Source: Flammeovirgaceae bacterium SG7u.111 (lineage in GTDB: Bacteria > Bacteroidota > Bacteroidia > Cytophagales > Flammeovirgaceae). Taken from it: 64,000 nt of DNA. A program made the position numbers and the translations under genes. The DNA is taken from contig CP139021.1 in NCBI GenBank assembly GCA_034044135.1, positions 1,937,635 to 2,001,634 of the forward strand, read 5' to 3'. The notes below the pieces were generated by a model that worked only from the letters and a program-made list of their open reading frames with translations, was not told the DNA's origin and did not search any database. Shown here in pieces: positions 19,374 to 28,238 of the stretch. Positions within the stretch are counted from its first letter, which is position 1; the number at the start of each line of letters is the position of its first letter.

Positions 19374-20663
19374 ATGAAAAAGGTATTAATAATTTCCTAT
19401 TTTTTCCCTCCATGTACACTTACTGCAGCGCAAAGAACAGGTTCTTGGGCAAGCGAGCTTCATAAAAATGGGTATTACCCTATAGTGATTAGTAGGCGCT
19501 GGAATCATCCATTAAAATCATTGAAAGATTGCTCCATACCTTCTAAAGGAGATGTGTTGCATGAAAAAAATGACCGTTTTGAGTCGTATCATTTGCCATA
19601 TAAGGGCAATATGCGCGATAGAATGTTAACCAAGTATGGTGAAGGAAAGTTTTCTATGTTTAGAAGGATGCTTACACTGCTAGAGCTTATTTTACAGCCA
19701 CTCTTTTTAAGTATAATTCCTTTCCATAATATGTATAAACAGGCTGAAAAGGTGCTAAAAGAAAATCCTGAAATTGAAAAAGTAGTGATTTCTGGAAATC
19801 TATTTATTCAGTTTCGGTTTGGCTATTTACTTCAGAAAAAGTTTGCGGTAAAATGGGTAGCCGACTACCGAGATGCATGGACGACAAGTGAAATCAATCA
19901 GTTAGAAAGGAGCAAGCTCTTTAGCCTGTTAGAGCCTTATGAACAATATTTTGAAAAGAAGTGGGTCGGGTCAGCCAGTAAAATCACTTCGGTATCCAAG
20001 CCTTTGGCAGATGGGATTTCAGAATTGGTAGGAGTGGGAAATGAGGTGCTCTATAATGGTTTTGTTGCAAAAGATTTTGAAGTAGCTGAAAATAGAGTGC
20101 CTTTTGAAGATTTTACCATTACCTACATTGGAACTCTTTACGAGGGTCAAGATGTAGGACTTTTTTGTAATGCTTTGAAGCGTTTTATAGATGTGCACTC
20201 AGGGTCAAGAGTAAAATTTTTACTTCCAGGCCTGGCAATTAATCCAGTTCAAAGAAAACGAATAGAAAACCTGCTAGAAGGTTACGAGCAATACTTCGAG
20301 TGTACCGAGCGGATTCCAAAAAAAGAAGTACTAGAAATTGAGCTTAGGTCCCACCTCTTGCTTCATGTGGCTTGGAAGGGGTTTAAAGGAATAGTTGCAA
20401 GTAAAATTTATGAATACCTTGCCAGCGGTACAACTATATTGGTTACTCCAGGCGACGATGGCTCTATTGATGAGATTATAAAGGCTTCGGAATGTGGAAA
20501 GGTGGCTAACTCGGAAGAAGAAATATTGGCAGTACTTGAAGAATTGTACGAGGAATTTTTGAAGGGCAACAAAATTGTCAATAATATTGAACATCCGAGG
20601 GTACAGCAATACGCTAGGTCTGAGCAGACCAAAAAGCTTTCGGAAATATTGGATAACCTATAA
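19374..20663 (+). CDS. Glycosyltransferase, GT4-like
   Basis: A 429-residue cytoplasmic protein with two Rossmann-like halves. The N-terminal donor-side block begins KKVLIISYFFPP and continues AAQRTGSWASELHKNGYYP. The C-terminal half holds ITYIGTLYEGQD (about 243-254) and a late KIYEYLASGTTILVT segment typical of GT4 enzymes. It probably adds a sugar during surface polysaccharide synthesis. It is followed after 13 bp by a UDP-GlcNAc 2-epimerase, so the pair likely acts in one glycan pathway. Confidence 0.85.
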   Translation: MKKVLIISYFFPPCTLTAAQRTGSWASELHKNGYYPIVISRRWNHPLKSLKDCSIPSKGDVLHEKNDRFESYHLPYKGNMRDRMLTKYGEGKFSMFRRMLTLLELILQPLFLSIIPFHNMYKQAEKVLKENPEIEKVVISGNLFIQFRFGYLLQKKFAVKWVADYRDAWTTSEINQLERSKLFSLLEPYEQYFEKKWVGSASKITSVSKPLADGISELVGVGNEVLYNGFVAKDFEVAENRVPFEDFTITYIGTLYEGQDVGLFCNALKRFIDVHSGSRVKFLLPGLAINPVQRKRIENLLEGYEQYFECTERIPKKEVLEIELRSHLLLHVAWKGFKGIVASKIYEYLASGTTILVTPGDDGSIDEIIKASECGKVANSEEEILAVLEELYEEFLKGNKIVNNIEHPRVQQYARSEQTKKLSEILDNL

Positions 20664-20676
20664 AAGCCAATTTTCA

Positions 20677-21780
20677 ATGATAAAGAAGGTATTAGTTTGT
20701 GTTGGTACGCGCCCAAATCTTATAAAAATCACCCAATTTGAGTCTGTTTTTAAAAAATATCCCGATTTAGAATTTGTTTTATTGCATACTGGTCAGCACT
20801 ATGATTACCAGATGAACCAGGTGTTTTTTGAAGAACTTCAAATTAAAAAGCCTGATGTGTTTTTGGGTGTGAAGGGTAAGTCCCAATTGGGAACTATTGC
20901 CGATATACTTTCAAAAATGGAAGAGGTGTTAACTGAAATGAACCCAGATTTGGTGATGGTGCCTGGCGATGTGAACTCTTCTTTGGCTTGTGCCTTGGCT
21001 GCCCATAGGTTGGGCTATCCTGTTGCCCACATAGAAAGTGGCTTAAGAAGTGAGGACAGGACCATGCCAGAAGAGCTAAATAGAATTCTGATAGATGACC
21101 TTTCCGATATTCATTTGGTAACCGAGCCAAGCGGTGAGCAAAATCTCAAAAAAGAAAGTAAGAATCATAGTGTAATTGAGTATGTAGGCAATACTATGAT
21201 TGATTCATTGGTGGCTTATCAACCTATGGTTGCTAAATCTAGCGTATTGGAAAAGTTATCTTTAGAATCAAATTCCTTTACCACAGTAACCTTTCATCGA
21301 CCAGTCAATGTCGACAATCAGGATAGCCTAATTGAGGTTGTCAATATCATCAAAGGCTTATCAAAATCAATCACAGTAGTATTTCCTGTTCATCCTCGAA
21401 CCAAAAAGCAACTTGTGGAACATGGACTGTTTGAGTCTTTAGAAAATGAGAAGAATGTTGTACTGACAGAACCGCTTGGATATTTTGACTTTATGAAGCT
21501 AGTGAGTAATAGTAAATTTATCGTGACAGACTCAGGAGGAATTCAAGAAGAAACCACCTTTTTACAAGTACCTTGTCTCACTATTCGCCCAAATACTGAA
21601 CGACCTGTTACGATTACTGAGGGTTCAAATACGCTCTTGCCTTTAGATCAAAAGCTAGTTTTTACCGAAGTGGAAAAAATCATGGATGGAACATATAAAT
21701 CGGGTGAAGTTCCTGCTCTGTGGGATGGAAAGGCTACCGAAAGAATTGTTAAAGCTATATCAGGCTATTTCAAAAACTAA
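20677..21780 (+). CDS. wecB: UDP-N-acetylglucosamine 2-epimerase (non-hydrolysing)
   Basis: The enzyme interconverts UDP-GlcNAc and UDP-ManNAc. The start chosen is the ATG at 20677 (MIKKVLVCVGTRPNLIK), 13 bp after the glycosyltransferase. An upstream in-frame ATG at 20575 lies inside that gene and gives no family sequence. This makes 367 residues, near the family norm. Motifs seen are GTRPN, LLHTGQHYD, VPGDVNS, HIESGLRS, PEELNR, VTFHRPVN and DSGGIQEE. It supplies ManNAc-type sugars for an extracellular or capsular polysaccharide. Confidence 0.93.
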   Translation: MIKKVLVCVGTRPNLIKITQFESVFKKYPDLEFVLLHTGQHYDYQMNQVFFEELQIKKPDVFLGVKGKSQLGTIADILSKMEEVLTEMNPDLVMVPGDVNSSLACALAAHRLGYPVAHIESGLRSEDRTMPEELNRILIDDLSDIHLVTEPSGEQNLKKESKNHSVIEYVGNTMIDSLVAYQPMVAKSSVLEKLSLESNSFTTVTFHRPVNVDNQDSLIEVVNIIKGLSKSITVVFPVHPRTKKQLVEHGLFESLENEKNVVLTEPLGYFDFMKLVSNSKFIVTDSGGIQEETTFLQVPCLTIRPNTERPVTITEGSNTLLPLDQKLVFTEVEKIMDGTYKSGEVPALWDGKATERIVKAISGYFKN

Positions 21781-21886
21781 CCCCAAACTTTTTCTTTGTT
21801 CCTAGTTTAGAATTCCGAACTTTAACACTTGATTAATTTCTAGTGCAGATTTTCTTTGCCTTTACCTAAGATTATTTAATAAACAT

Positions 21887-24709
21887 ATGTCTTCAAAAAA
21901 ACTATTTCTTCTCGATGCCATGGCGCTGATTTACCGCGCTCATTTTGCCTTTAGCAAAAATCCTAGGGTCAATTCCAAGGGGATGAGTACGGGGGCGGTG
22001 TTGGGCTTTACCAATACGCTGTGGGATATTATCAAAAGGGAGCAGCCTACGCACATTGCCGTGGCTTTCGACACGCCTAAACCTACCTTTAGGCATGTGC
22101 AATTTCCTGAGTACAAGGCGCAGCGTGAGGCGCAGCCCGAAGACATAACTGTTGCCATTCCTTATGTGAAAAAGATGGTGAAAGCTTTCAATATCCAACT
22201 ATTAGAAATGGATGGCTTTGAAGCGGATGACGTGATTGGGACAATTGCCAAAAGGTGTCCTTCAGAAGGGTTTGAGGTGTTTATGATGACGCCTGATAAG
22301 GATTATGGGCAATTGGTAGACGAACATATTTTCTTGTACAAGCCTGCTTTTATGGGGAATAGTTTTGAGGTGATGGGCATTCCTGAAATCCTCAAAAAAT
22401 GGGACATTGAGCGAATAGACCAAGTGGTGGATATGTTGGGCATGCAAGGCGATGCGGTAGATAATATTCCTGGAATCCCTGGAATTGGCCCTAAAACGGC
22501 GGCTAAGCTTTTGCACCAATTTGGCAGCGTAGAAGGGGTGATCGAGAATTCGGATAAGCTGAAGGGTAAACAAAAGGAGAGGGTGGAAGAAAATGCTGAA
22601 CAAGCTATCTTATCCAAAGAGCTAGCTAGGATAAAGACGGATGTGCCCATTGAGTGCGAAGTGGAAAGGATGACGTATAATGGTTTTGATGAAGCGGCGT
22701 TGAAGGAGCTTTTTGAGGAGCTTGAGTTCAGGACGCTAGGCAAGAGGATTTTGGGAGAGGAGCTTAAAAAGAAAACCAAAGCTGCGCCCAAAAAGCCTGC
22801 CCAAGGTCAGCAAATGTCCCTGTTTGGGGCACAGCCAGCAGCTGCAGCTACTGCCGAAGTTGAAGAGGAAGAAGAGCAAGTTCCAGCAACGCACCTAACT
22901 ATTGACCTTCATCCGCACGATTACCGAGCGGTAACTACTGCTGAGGAAAGAAAGCGATTGATTCATTTTTTGAGCTTGCAAAAAGAATTTTGCTTCGATA
23001 CGGAAACTACTGGAGTAGATCCTTTTGAAGCTGAACTGGTCGGGATGTCTTTTGGCTGGAAGAAAGGGGAGGCTTTTTATGTGCCTGTTCCTGCCGATGA
23101 AGCCGGGGCAAAAGCTATTGTGGCGGAGTTTGCAGAAGTGTTTGCCAACCCAGCCACGATGAAAATTGCCCAAAACATCAAGTATGACATGATCGTACTG
23201 GAAAACTACGGAGTAAAAGTGAAAGGGAAGTTGTTTGATACCATGCTTGCCCACTACCTGTTGGAGCCAGATAAAAGGCACAATATGGATGTGTTGGCAG
23301 ATACGTATTTGAACTACACGCCTGTTTCTATCGAAACTTTAATAGGGAAAAAAGGAAAGAAACAGGGAAGTATGCGAGATGTGGATTTAGCGCTCATCAC
23401 TGAATATGCTTCGGAAGATGCGGACATTACCTTCCAACTAAAAGAGGAACTTGAACCTTTACTTAAGAAAGAGGCAAAACTTCAAGAGCTATTTTCCGAC
23501 GTAGAATGTGAGCTAGTACCAGTGCTTGCCGCAATTGAAAGAAATGGGGTAAAAATAGATACCGAAGCGCTAAAGATCTTTTCCGATGAACTTCAAGTGT
23601 CTATTTCAGAGCTAGAGAAAAGTATTTACCAAGAAGCAGGGACGGAGTTCAATATTAATTCTCCTAAGCAAATGGGTGAGGTATTGTTCGATAAAATAAA
23701 GTTGGTAGATAAGCCCAAAAAGACTAAAACAGGGCAATATGCTACGGGCGAGGAAATTTTGGTAAACTTGGCTTCCGAGCATAAAATAGTAGAAAATATA
23801 CTTGAATACCGCCAACTCCAAAAGCTGAAATCTACGTATGTAGATGCCCTCCCAGAGTTGATTAGCCCTAAAGATAATCTGATTCATACATCTTACAATC
23901 AGGCAGTTGCGGCAACAGGTAGGTTGAGCTCCACGAATCCGAACCTTCAGAATATTCCAATCCGAACGGATAAGGGTCGGGAAATTAGGAAAGCCTTCGT
24001 GCCTAGAAATAATGATTACGTGATCATGGCGGCGGATTATTCGCAAGTGGAACTTCGCATCATGGCATCGTTCAGCAAAGACGAGGTGATGATTGATGCT
24101 TTCCGCCAAGGCAGGGATATTCACGCTACTACAGCTGCAAAAATTTACAACGTACCGCTTGAAGAGGTGGATGGAGATATGAGAAGGAAGGCGAAAACAG
24201 CCAACTTTGGTATTATCTATGGTATTTCTGCTTTTGGTCTTTCTCAACGGTTGAACATTCCACGTAAGGAAGCAGCGGAGATTATTGATGCCTATTTCAA
24301 TGAATTCCCTTCGATAAAAGCCTACATGGACGAAATAGTGAACTTTGCCAGAGAAAATGAATACGTGGAAACCATTTTGGGTAGAAGAAGGTATTTGAGA
24401 GATATCAATTCCCGAAATGCGAACATGCGTGGTTTTGCTGAGCGTAATGCGATCAATGCCCCTATCCAAGGCAGTGCAGCCGATGTTATTAAAATGGCGA
24501 TGATAAAAATCCAAAACTGGATGGTGAAAGAAGGGTTGAAATCAAAGATGATCATGCAAGTGCATGATGAATTGGTGTTTGATGTTTACAAAAGCGAATT
24601 GGAATTGCTTAAGAGCAAAGTGACGGAGCTGATGGAAAATGCAGTTGAGCTTGAAGTGCCTCTAATGGTAGAGGCTGGTGTGGGCGAAACATGGCTGGAG
24701 GCTCATTGA
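21887..24709 (+). CDS. polA: DNA polymerase I
   Basis: A 940-residue repair and replication polymerase. Residues about 1-290 form the 5'-3' exonuclease (DAMALIYRAHFAF, DGFEADDVIGT, GIPGIGPKTAAKLL). After a linker rich in Ala, Pro, Gln and Glu (about 300-335), the 3'-5' exonuclease starts at about 355 with CFDTETTGVDP, so its acidic metal ligands are intact. The polymerase domain (about 560-940) shows motif A DYSQVELRI, motif B RRKAKTANFGIIYG and motif C QVHDELVFDV. The enzyme appears fully active. It is followed by a wobble-paired hairpin terminator. Confidence 0.96.
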   Translation: MSSKKLFLLDAMALIYRAHFAFSKNPRVNSKGMSTGAVLGFTNTLWDIIKREQPTHIAVAFDTPKPTFRHVQFPEYKAQREAQPEDITVAIPYVKKMVKAFNIQLLEMDGFEADDVIGTIAKRCPSEGFEVFMMTPDKDYGQLVDEHIFLYKPAFMGNSFEVMGIPEILKKWDIERIDQVVDMLGMQGDAVDNIPGIPGIGPKTAAKLLHQFGSVEGVIENSDKLKGKQKERVEENAEQAILSKELARIKTDVPIECEVERMTYNGFDEAALKELFEELEFRTLGKRILGEELKKKTKAAPKKPAQGQQMSLFGAQPAAAATAEVEEEEEQVPATHLTIDLHPHDYRAVTTAEERKRLIHFLSLQKEFCFDTETTGVDPFEAELVGMSFGWKKGEAFYVPVPADEAGAKAIVAEFAEVFANPATMKIAQNIKYDMIVLENYGVKVKGKLFDTMLAHYLLEPDKRHNMDVLADTYLNYTPVSIETLIGKKGKKQGSMRDVDLALITEYASEDADITFQLKEELEPLLKKEAKLQELFSDVECELVPVLAAIERNGVKIDTEALKIFSDELQVSISELEKSIYQEAGTEFNINSPKQMGEVLFDKIKLVDKPKKTKTGQYATGEEILVNLASEHKIVENILEYRQLQKLKSTYVDALPELISPKDNLIHTSYNQAVAATGRLSSTNPNLQNIPIRTDKGREIRKAFVPRNNDYVIMAADYSQVELRIMASFSKDEVMIDAFRQGRDIHATTAAKIYNVPLEEVDGDMRRKAKTANFGIIYGISAFGLSQRLNIPRKEAAEIIDAYFNEFPSIKAYMDEIVNFARENEYVETILGRRRYLRDINSRNANMRGFAERNAINAPIQGSAADVIKMAMIKIQNWMVKEGLKSKMIMQVHDELVFDVYKSELELLKSKVTELMENAVELEVPLMVEAGVGETWLEAH

Positions 24710-24744
24710 TTTGCAGAGATTTTGAACAACTTTAATGAATAACC

Positions 24745-24790
24745 GGCAAGGATTGAATTCTTTTTTTGAATTTAATTCTTGCCTTGCTTT
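24745..24790 (+). terminator. Terminator-like hairpin after polA
   Basis: A 16-bp stem (GGCAAG...GAATTC with its complement, two G-U pairs) followed by a short T-rich run. Confidence 0.65.
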
Positions 24791-24849
24791 TATAAATTGG
24801 ACTACTTTACGTTGAATCCTATATAACTTAACTCAACTAATTTAATATT

Positions 24850-25755
24850 ATGAAACCAGTTTACGTACTGCTTTTAGTATTATCAATTTTCCAATTCCCT
24901 CAAAATGCTTCGGCTCAAGATGAAGATAAGAAAATCATCGCGGTAACTCCATTTGCTTATGCTGGAACTCGAAGCGCTAAAGCCTATGCTAGTAGCTTGA
25001 CCGAAGTGGTAGTTGGCTCGGTAGTGAAATCCAACCGTTTCACAGTGGTGGATAGGACAAATTTCGATGACATTTTTTCAGAAGAAAACCTACAAAAGGG
25101 AGAAAGCTTCATAGAAGGAGAAGTTGTGGAGCAAGGTAAAAAACTTGGTGCGCAATTTATTATTACCGGAAACCTGATTAGTGCATCTTCTGAGCCAGTG
25201 TATAGAGAAGTGCCTGTGAGTAAAGACTCAGAAGAAAAGAAAAAAGTGCTGGATGGTTACAAAGGAAAGGTGAGTTTTTCCATTAAGATCCTAGATGTGA
25301 CTACGGGTCAGATCATGGCAACTTCTACACTTGGAAATGATGGGAGTGGCAATTTTTGGTATTTCATGAGTAAGTACGGCACTAAGGAAGAAGCGATAAC
25401 TGAAGCTTTAAAATCAGCTGATAAGCCTGTTTTCCAGTTTATTGATAAACATTTCCCTGTTTCAATGCGCATATTTGAAATTACCGATCAGAAGAAAGGG
25501 CGCGCAAAAGAAATTGTAGTTACAGGAGGTAGTTCAAAAGGACTTTTCGTTGGACAGAATTTGAGTATTGTGGAAGTAAGAGAGGTTACTGTAGATGGAA
25601 AAGTATTGGAGCGTAAAAAACCAATTGGAGAAGCGGTGATTACGGATATTGAAGATGAGAATTTTTCAAAATGCAAAGTAAGAAGAAGCGGTGCAGAACT
25701 TGTAAAAGAGAAATTTGACTCCAACGCAAATGTATTTGTGATCACTGGTCAATAA
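24850..25755 (+). CDS. CsgG-like exported protein
   Basis: A 301-residue protein with a signal peptide (about 1-22, ending ASAQ). Residues about 28-160 match the CsgG/FlgO-type fold: IIAVTPFAYAGTRSAKAYASSLT, a VVKSNRFTVVDRTNFDDIFSE region and GAQFIITGNLISA. The C-terminal part (about 200-300) holds a beta-rich GLFVGQNLSIVEV...GEAVITDI segment similar to the tails of FlgT-like proteins. No lipobox Cys is seen, unlike true CsgG. It heads a run of exported genes (caspase, LPP20-like, DUF4384-like). Likely an outer-membrane or periplasmic assembly factor. Confidence 0.75.
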   Translation: MKPVYVLLLVLSIFQFPQNASAQDEDKKIIAVTPFAYAGTRSAKAYASSLTEVVVGSVVKSNRFTVVDRTNFDDIFSEENLQKGESFIEGEVVEQGKKLGAQFIITGNLISASSEPVYREVPVSKDSEEKKKVLDGYKGKVSFSIKILDVTTGQIMATSTLGNDGSGNFWYFMSKYGTKEEAITEALKSADKPVFQFIDKHFPVSMRIFEITDQKKGRAKEIVVTGGSSKGLFVGQNLSIVEVREVTVDGKVLERKKPIGEAVITDIEDENFSKCKVRRSGAELVKEKFDSNANVFVITGQ

Positions 25756-25795
25756 CCTTTTATTGGCCATACCGTATATTGATTTGTGATTTTGA

Positions 25796-25824
25796 ATTGG
25801 GGCGATTTACCTGTTTGCCCCAAT
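25796..25824 (+). promoter_or_regulatory. Hairpin just upstream of the second caspase gene
   Basis: A perfect 8-bp stem (ATTGGGGC / GCCCCAAT) with a 13-nt loop ends 16 bp before the ATG of the caspase gene and has no T run. It could be a weak terminator for the CsgG-like gene or could affect translation of the caspase gene. The role is not established. Confidence 0.4.
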
Positions 25825-25840
25825 CTAATTTACCTTACAT

Positions 25841-27262
25841 ATGAAAAACTCAAAGCTTCTAGTTTTTGGCCTTGCCTTTATTTTTTTTCTTAGTCCAGCG
25901 GCTATCGTTCCATCTGCAAATGCCCAATCTTCACAGAAAAAGCTCAACGCAATAGTGGTACCTATGGCTATGGAAGGGGAAAGCATTTGTGATGTACTCA
26001 ACAAAAATATTCCTCAGCGCGAAGCAATAGAAGTATTGACCGCCGAACTTCGTGCCAATGGATTCAATGTGACTGATTTCATCCCGATTTCCCGAATTGT
26101 GAAATCGAAGGGAGGTTGCAACGGGACTAATGAAGAAATTCTGAACAAAATAATTCAGACGAGTAAGAGCCAAGTGTACTTTACGGCAGAGCCAAATTTT
26201 GTAAAGACTTCTACAGGAAATTATGTTTCCCTCAGCGTGACGGCTTTCAATGCGGCTACGCATGATATGATGTCGTACCAATCGGCACAGTCTAATAAAT
26301 TTTACAGCGAAAATGTAAAGCTTTTGTCAAAAAGGGCTTTTAATAGCCTGAAAGAGCCTTTGTTGGCAGATATAAATGCAGGAGCAAGCCTGTTGGCAGA
26401 TATAGGCGGTGGGGGAGAAGTAAAAAATAATGTTGGTCCTGCTGAGATAAAGCTAGAATCAGATGTGGATGTGAACATTCCTAGCCTCAATAGAGTAAAC
26501 AAAGATGCGGTTGCAGTCATCATCGGGAATAGAACCTACGATTCTGAAATCCCTTCGGTAGATTTTGCCCTCAACGATGCTCGAACAATGAAAAAGTACT
26601 TGATACAGACCTTCGGGTTTAGGGAAGGAAACATTATTGTGGAAGAAGATGCTACGCAGGGAAATTTCCAAGCTATTTTTGGGAAAGAAGGCGACCATAA
26701 GGCAAAGCTGTATAATTATGTGAAGCCCGGAAAGTCAGATGTGTTTGTCTTTTATAGTGGGCACGGAGCACCCGATCCTGAGACAAAGGATGGCTATTTT
26801 GTACCAGTAGATTGCGACCCATCGCTGGTAAAGTTCAACGGCTATTCATTAAATACTTTCTACCAAAACCTTGGGCAAATAGAGTACAAAACGCTCAATG
26901 TGGTTATTGATGCCTGTTTCAGCGGATCTTCTGACCAAGGGATGTTATTAAAGGATATTTCTCCAGTGTTTATCAAGTCGGAAAACACCGTGCTGAATGA
27001 TGAAAATGCGGCTGTGTTTACTTCTTGTGCCCCAGATCAGGTTTCATCTTGGTACAGAGACAAAAGCCATGGTTTGTTTACTTATTTCTTCTTGAAAGGA
27101 TTACAAGGAGATGCAGATAATAACAGCGATAGGCAACTTACTGTTGACGAATTGCGTACTTACTTGCAAGACAACGTTACCTACATGGCTCGAAGGCTAA
27201 ACAACAGAGAGCAAGACCCACAAATAACGGGTGAGTCTGATAAAGTCATTTTAGCTTATTAA
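25841..27262 (+). CDS. Secreted caspase-like (C14) protease
   Basis: A 473-residue protein with a signal peptide (about 1-29, ending ANAQ). Residues about 35-185 are an N-terminal domain I do not recognise by name; it recalls the LPP20/CsgG-associated alpha-beta fold. A Gly-rich linker (about 185-195) leads to the caspase domain (about 225-473). The catalytic dyad is present: His308 in FYSGHGAP and Cys359 in DACFSG. A late SSWYRDKSHGLFTYFFLKGLQG segment is shared with the PEGA-caspase at 11856-13184. It lies 85 bp after the CsgG-like gene. Probably a periplasmic or surface protease; the target is unknown. Confidence 0.86.
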   Translation: MKNSKLLVFGLAFIFFLSPAAIVPSANAQSSQKKLNAIVVPMAMEGESICDVLNKNIPQREAIEVLTAELRANGFNVTDFIPISRIVKSKGGCNGTNEEILNKIIQTSKSQVYFTAEPNFVKTSTGNYVSLSVTAFNAATHDMMSYQSAQSNKFYSENVKLLSKRAFNSLKEPLLADINAGASLLADIGGGGEVKNNVGPAEIKLESDVDVNIPSLNRVNKDAVAVIIGNRTYDSEIPSVDFALNDARTMKKYLIQTFGFREGNIIVEEDATQGNFQAIFGKEGDHKAKLYNYVKPGKSDVFVFYSGHGAPDPETKDGYFVPVDCDPSLVKFNGYSLNTFYQNLGQIEYKTLNVVIDACFSGSSDQGMLLKDISPVFIKSENTVLNDENAAVFTSCAPDQVSSWYRDKSHGLFTYFFLKGLQGDADNNSDRQLTVDELRTYLQDNVTYMARRLNNREQDPQITGESDKVILAY

Positions 27263-27471
27263 ACAAGCATTCTTTAAAAAGTATATTTTTTGTGAGGTAC
27301 CATCATCTACCCAAAACCAAGTGGTAATTTTTAAGGTATAACTAAAAAAATAGTATTCAAAAATATATTTATTTTATGTAATAATAATAAATCAGAATAT
27401 TTGTTATAATTCACATAACCTTTCCAATTTTAATTTCGTAAAGCTTATTGTTCTAACTAATTTTATTCGTA

Positions 27472-28110
27472 ATGAAAAAACAATTGATCTTAACTTTAGT
27501 ACTTGGATTTCTTTTTGCCTCGGCTAATGTTTTTGCCCAAGTCGATGTAAAGAAAAAAGACTTAAAAGCCATAAAACAGGCTAAAAAAGAATCCAAGAAG
27601 ATGAAAAAAGAAGGATGGAATGTGGCTCCAGGCGCATTGCCTCTCGAAAAATCGCTTGAGCGCTCATGGTCATTGCTCCTCGACATGGATGAGAAAGGTA
27701 GGAAGAAGTACATTGATGCTGATGGTAATGCTGTGGCAGAATCAAAATCAGCTGCTGATATTCAGGCGCTTGAGCTTGCAAAATTGAACTTGGCGGGCCA
27801 GTTAGAAACAGAAATTGCTGCACTTATCGAGGCTTCAGTTGCCAACCAACAGCTTTCAAGAGAAGATGCTGCTTCGGTAACCAAAGTGGTGGCAGGTTCT
27901 AAAAACATGATCAAAAACACAATCACTCAAGTAGATCCAGTTTATAAGGTTTACAGAGATGTTGGAGACAAAAACGTAGAGGTTCAGTTGAAAATATTTT
28001 ACAACAGGGATGAGGCTTACAACAACGCCAAAAGAGTAGTTCGCAAGAAATTGGAAGAGGAAACTACTATCATCCACCAAAAGTTGGATAATCTCCTTGA
28101 CCTTAAATAA
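27472..28110 (+). CDS. Exported LPP20/FlgP-like protein
   Basis: A 212-residue protein with a signal peptide (about 1-23, NVFAQ). A Lys-rich stretch follows (about 24-45). Residues about 85-190 have the LPP20-like pattern: an Ala/Leu helix (ADIQALELAKLNLAGQLET), a mid-segment and a beta pair leading to DKNVEVQLKIFYN, then a basic C-terminal helix. No lipobox Cys is evident. It follows the caspase gene by about 210 bp and ends at a terminator. Its neighbours suggest an envelope complex. The family call rests on pattern only. Confidence 0.6.
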   Translation: MKKQLILTLVLGFLFASANVFAQVDVKKKDLKAIKQAKKESKKMKKEGWNVAPGALPLEKSLERSWSLLLDMDEKGRKKYIDADGNAVAESKSAADIQALELAKLNLAGQLETEIAALIEASVANQQLSREDAASVTKVVAGSKNMIKNTITQVDPVYKVYRDVGDKNVEVQLKIFYNRDEAYNNAKRVVRKKLEEETTIIHQKLDNLLDLK

Positions 28111-28138
28111 GAAAGGAATCCAATAAAATAAATATATC

Positions 28139-28187
28139 AGGTTGGGAATTTTTGATGAACTTCATCTCTGATTCCCAACCTTTTTTG
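28139..28187 (+). terminator. Terminator after the LPP20-like gene
   Basis: An 11-bp stem (AGGTTGGGAAT / ATTCCCAACCT) with a long loop, then TTTTTTG. It also argues against the upstream ATG at 28152 as a start for the next gene, because that codon lies inside this hairpin. Confidence 0.85.
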
Positions 28188-28238
28188 TTTAGCTTTCTAC
28201 CTAATTCAAGTTTTACTACCCCCGAAATTATTGCTGCT

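Noticed and set aside
28152-28238. Upstream start codon for the DUF4384-like protein
   Set aside because: The first codons lie within a strong terminator hairpin, and the signal peptide begins at 28239.
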